From Chrysomallon squamiferum (Eukaryota; Mollusca; Gastropoda; Neomphalida; Peltospiridae), in the NCBI GenBank assembly GCA_012295275.1, contig CM022669.1, positions 15,437,672 to 15,460,171 on the forward strand: a stretch of DNA of 22,500 bases, read 5' to 3'. Below, piece by piece: positions 20,960 through 22,500 of this stretch (positions are counted from its first letter, which is position 1; each line of letters starts with the position of its first letter). The notes under the pieces are model-generated. The model did no database searches, had not been told where the DNA came from, and saw only the letters and a list, made by a program, of their open reading frames with translations. The position numbers were made by a program, and so were the translations under genes.

Positions 20960-21510
20960 ACGTCAGGTTTGTCAAAGGCTATCGTAGATGTTTTCTTGCC
21001 TGTATGGAAAGGTATTTACTGAATACACCTTTTTTGACAATCGAAGGGGCGGCAGTAAGATTTATTTATTTTTCGCACATCATTATTATATTAGAAAATG
21101 TATGTCTGGTACCTAACGATAGTTCATAAAAAAAAAAAAAAATGTGTTGAGGTTTTGTTAAAAAAGACATTAATTATTTAAAGTGGTCCCATTATTGCAG
21201 AATCAAAGTGTCATATTTTGACTGTATACCACTGGCTCAAAGACTCTGCTTTAGCACTCATTACACTAAGTCAGTTATCAAAATCTTTAAGGTGTCGTTG
21301 TCCTCAAGCTGCTTAATGTCTTTTCTTCTACAACAGTTAAATTCACTTTTATTTATTTTATTTTTTTCACCCTCTCGTTTTAACGGCATCATCAAACCGT
21401 AAGTTACGATTTGCGTGCAGTCGTCAATTTCCAACAGCACCTTGTCAAATGAGTTTCTCGTTCATCAACTGCTTTCGTAGAGACATTATTAATTAAATTC
21501 ATTTTATAAC
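20960..21510. other. Non-coding stretch
   Basis: Moderate complexity. It may include the diverged body of the preceding SINE, but I cannot delimit it. Poly(A) near 21127-21142. Confidence 0.45.
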
Positions 21511-21514
21511 AAAG

Positions 21515-21542
<28 letters not shown>
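21515..21542. repeat. (TA)n microsatellite
   Basis: About 14 perfect TA units followed by A-rich sequence. Confidence 0.95.
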
Positions 21543-21544
<2 letters not shown>

Positions 21545-21548
<4 letters not shown>

Positions 21549-22500
21549 AAGGAATAAAAAAAAATAAAAAAATAAAAACAATTTTTTCTTTTACGACAGG
21601 ACGTAACAAATTACAAATCTGAACGTAAGTGAGAAATGACGGATTGATTACGAAATAACCAAGAACGGAAATTCTTGCAAAAAGGAATAAATAAATTAAT
21701 TAAAATAAACGAATGAACATCTGTTTACAATAGGGCAGCGGATGTTAACATTAAAGCATATTTCGCGTAATCGCTAATTTTAAAAAAAATATATTTAAAA
21801 TATAAGACAGAAATCATAGCGCGAAACCGCGAAATCGTTGCTATATATATTACACTTACTGACTACAGAAAAAATAAACCAAAGTCTTTGATAAAGGAAT
21901 AATGATAAAAATTTGACTGAAACGGGAAAATTCCCTAAAGGTGCTCCGTTGATAATCAATCCAGCGTCCTACCATCACTCAGGCTAATATTCTGACTATA
22001 AATTATTAACAAACAAAAAAAAATAATAAAAATAAAAAATCACCTATGTATATGTATATGTATATGTGCAATGTATATTCAGTATCCTGCTTGATATTGT
22101 CTCCTGAAATGTATTATGCGACTGACAAGTTATACGACACTTTATGACATGATTAGAAGTGCAGTTGAAATTTCCACAATACGGCCAGTATTATCAAAAT
22201 ACTGATGTATGTGCTGCCCTAAATGATTATTTTTTTTCCCTTAATGTGAAATAACATTCTTCATCGATCACGGGTTGGAACGGGAAATTAGCCTATGGCG
22301 AATCAAGAGCATTTTATGTTATGACTCATCACGCCTCCACGGAAATAATCAAGCTGAAGAACAAAAGGTTTCTTAAAAAAGATTTATTTCTTTTAGAACA
22401 AAAAGCAAAAGCCATAATGGAGCATTTCCAACTGAATTTTCTCTGAAATGTTTACTAATGTCGTATAACCTCTTCTGAAAGGAGCTCTAAGACCTTATCG
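21545..22500. other. AT-rich non-coding stretch to the window end
   Basis: A short hexanucleotide (TATATG)n run lies at about 22045-22066 and an AP-1-like TGACTCA at 22322-22328. I see no gene. Confidence 0.5.

Overview
The window looks like AT-rich, repeat-laden animal nuclear DNA. It is most likely from a lophotrochozoan, and a coleoid cephalopod such as an octopus fits best. Three things point that way. Microsatellites are very dense and long: (CTAT)n, (CATA)n, (AAT)n, (CT)n, (CA)n, (TA)n. Two tRNA-derived SINE heads are recognisable, one resembling the common octopod type. The only convincing coding exon is a peptide-hormone receptor exon split by introns. There are no bacterial operons, no dense ORFs and no rRNA or intact tRNA gene.

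The single confident coding feature is on the minus strand at 2887-3172. It is an internal exon of a rhodopsin-family GPCR carrying the end of intracellular loop 3, TM6, extracellular loop 3, TM7 and the start of helix 8. Good splice sites flank it: an acceptor ending at 3173 and a GTTAGT donor at 2886-2881. It resembles the GnRH/corazonin/AKH receptor group. Its codons are rich in C and G at third positions, in sharp contrast to the AT-rich flanks. No exon for TM1-5 was found at higher coordinates and no separate downstream exon at lower ones. By inference, everything from 3173 to 22500 may be one long upstream intron or intergenic DNA, and 1-2886 a downstream intron or 3' flank.

Layout: 1-2880 is AT-rich flank with AAT/GAT and poly(A) tracts and small palindromes. 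2887-3172 is the receptor exon, and 3261-3470 a compound CATA/CA array. A SINE head lies at about 4300-4370 (minus strand). 5673-5967 is a large CTAT array and 6600-6960 a purine-rich stretch. 7880-8160 is promoter-like DNA with two CCAAT boxes, two E-boxes and a CRE. 8230-9395 holds TATG/GT/AT arrays, and 11.3-11.7 kb poly(T) tracts. 12.0-12.96 kb has large TA and GA arrays, and 13.44 kb a CATA array. 14236-14520 is a degenerate tandem repeat of about 42 bp. 14822-15090 is AAT/CAA-rich. 15907-15935 pairs a CRE with a DR1 nuclear-receptor motif. 16460-16572 is a CT/CA array and 16872-17020 an ACT array. 17670-17759 has three 30-bp repeats. 19295-19409 is a 115-bp CT array, and 20851-20955 a second SINE head.

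I found no previously undescribed gene system. The most notable items are the receptor exon with a possible read-through C-terminus, two decayed tandem repeats that are not microsatellites, and two clusters of transcription-factor-like motifs. All site calls are motif-based and untested.
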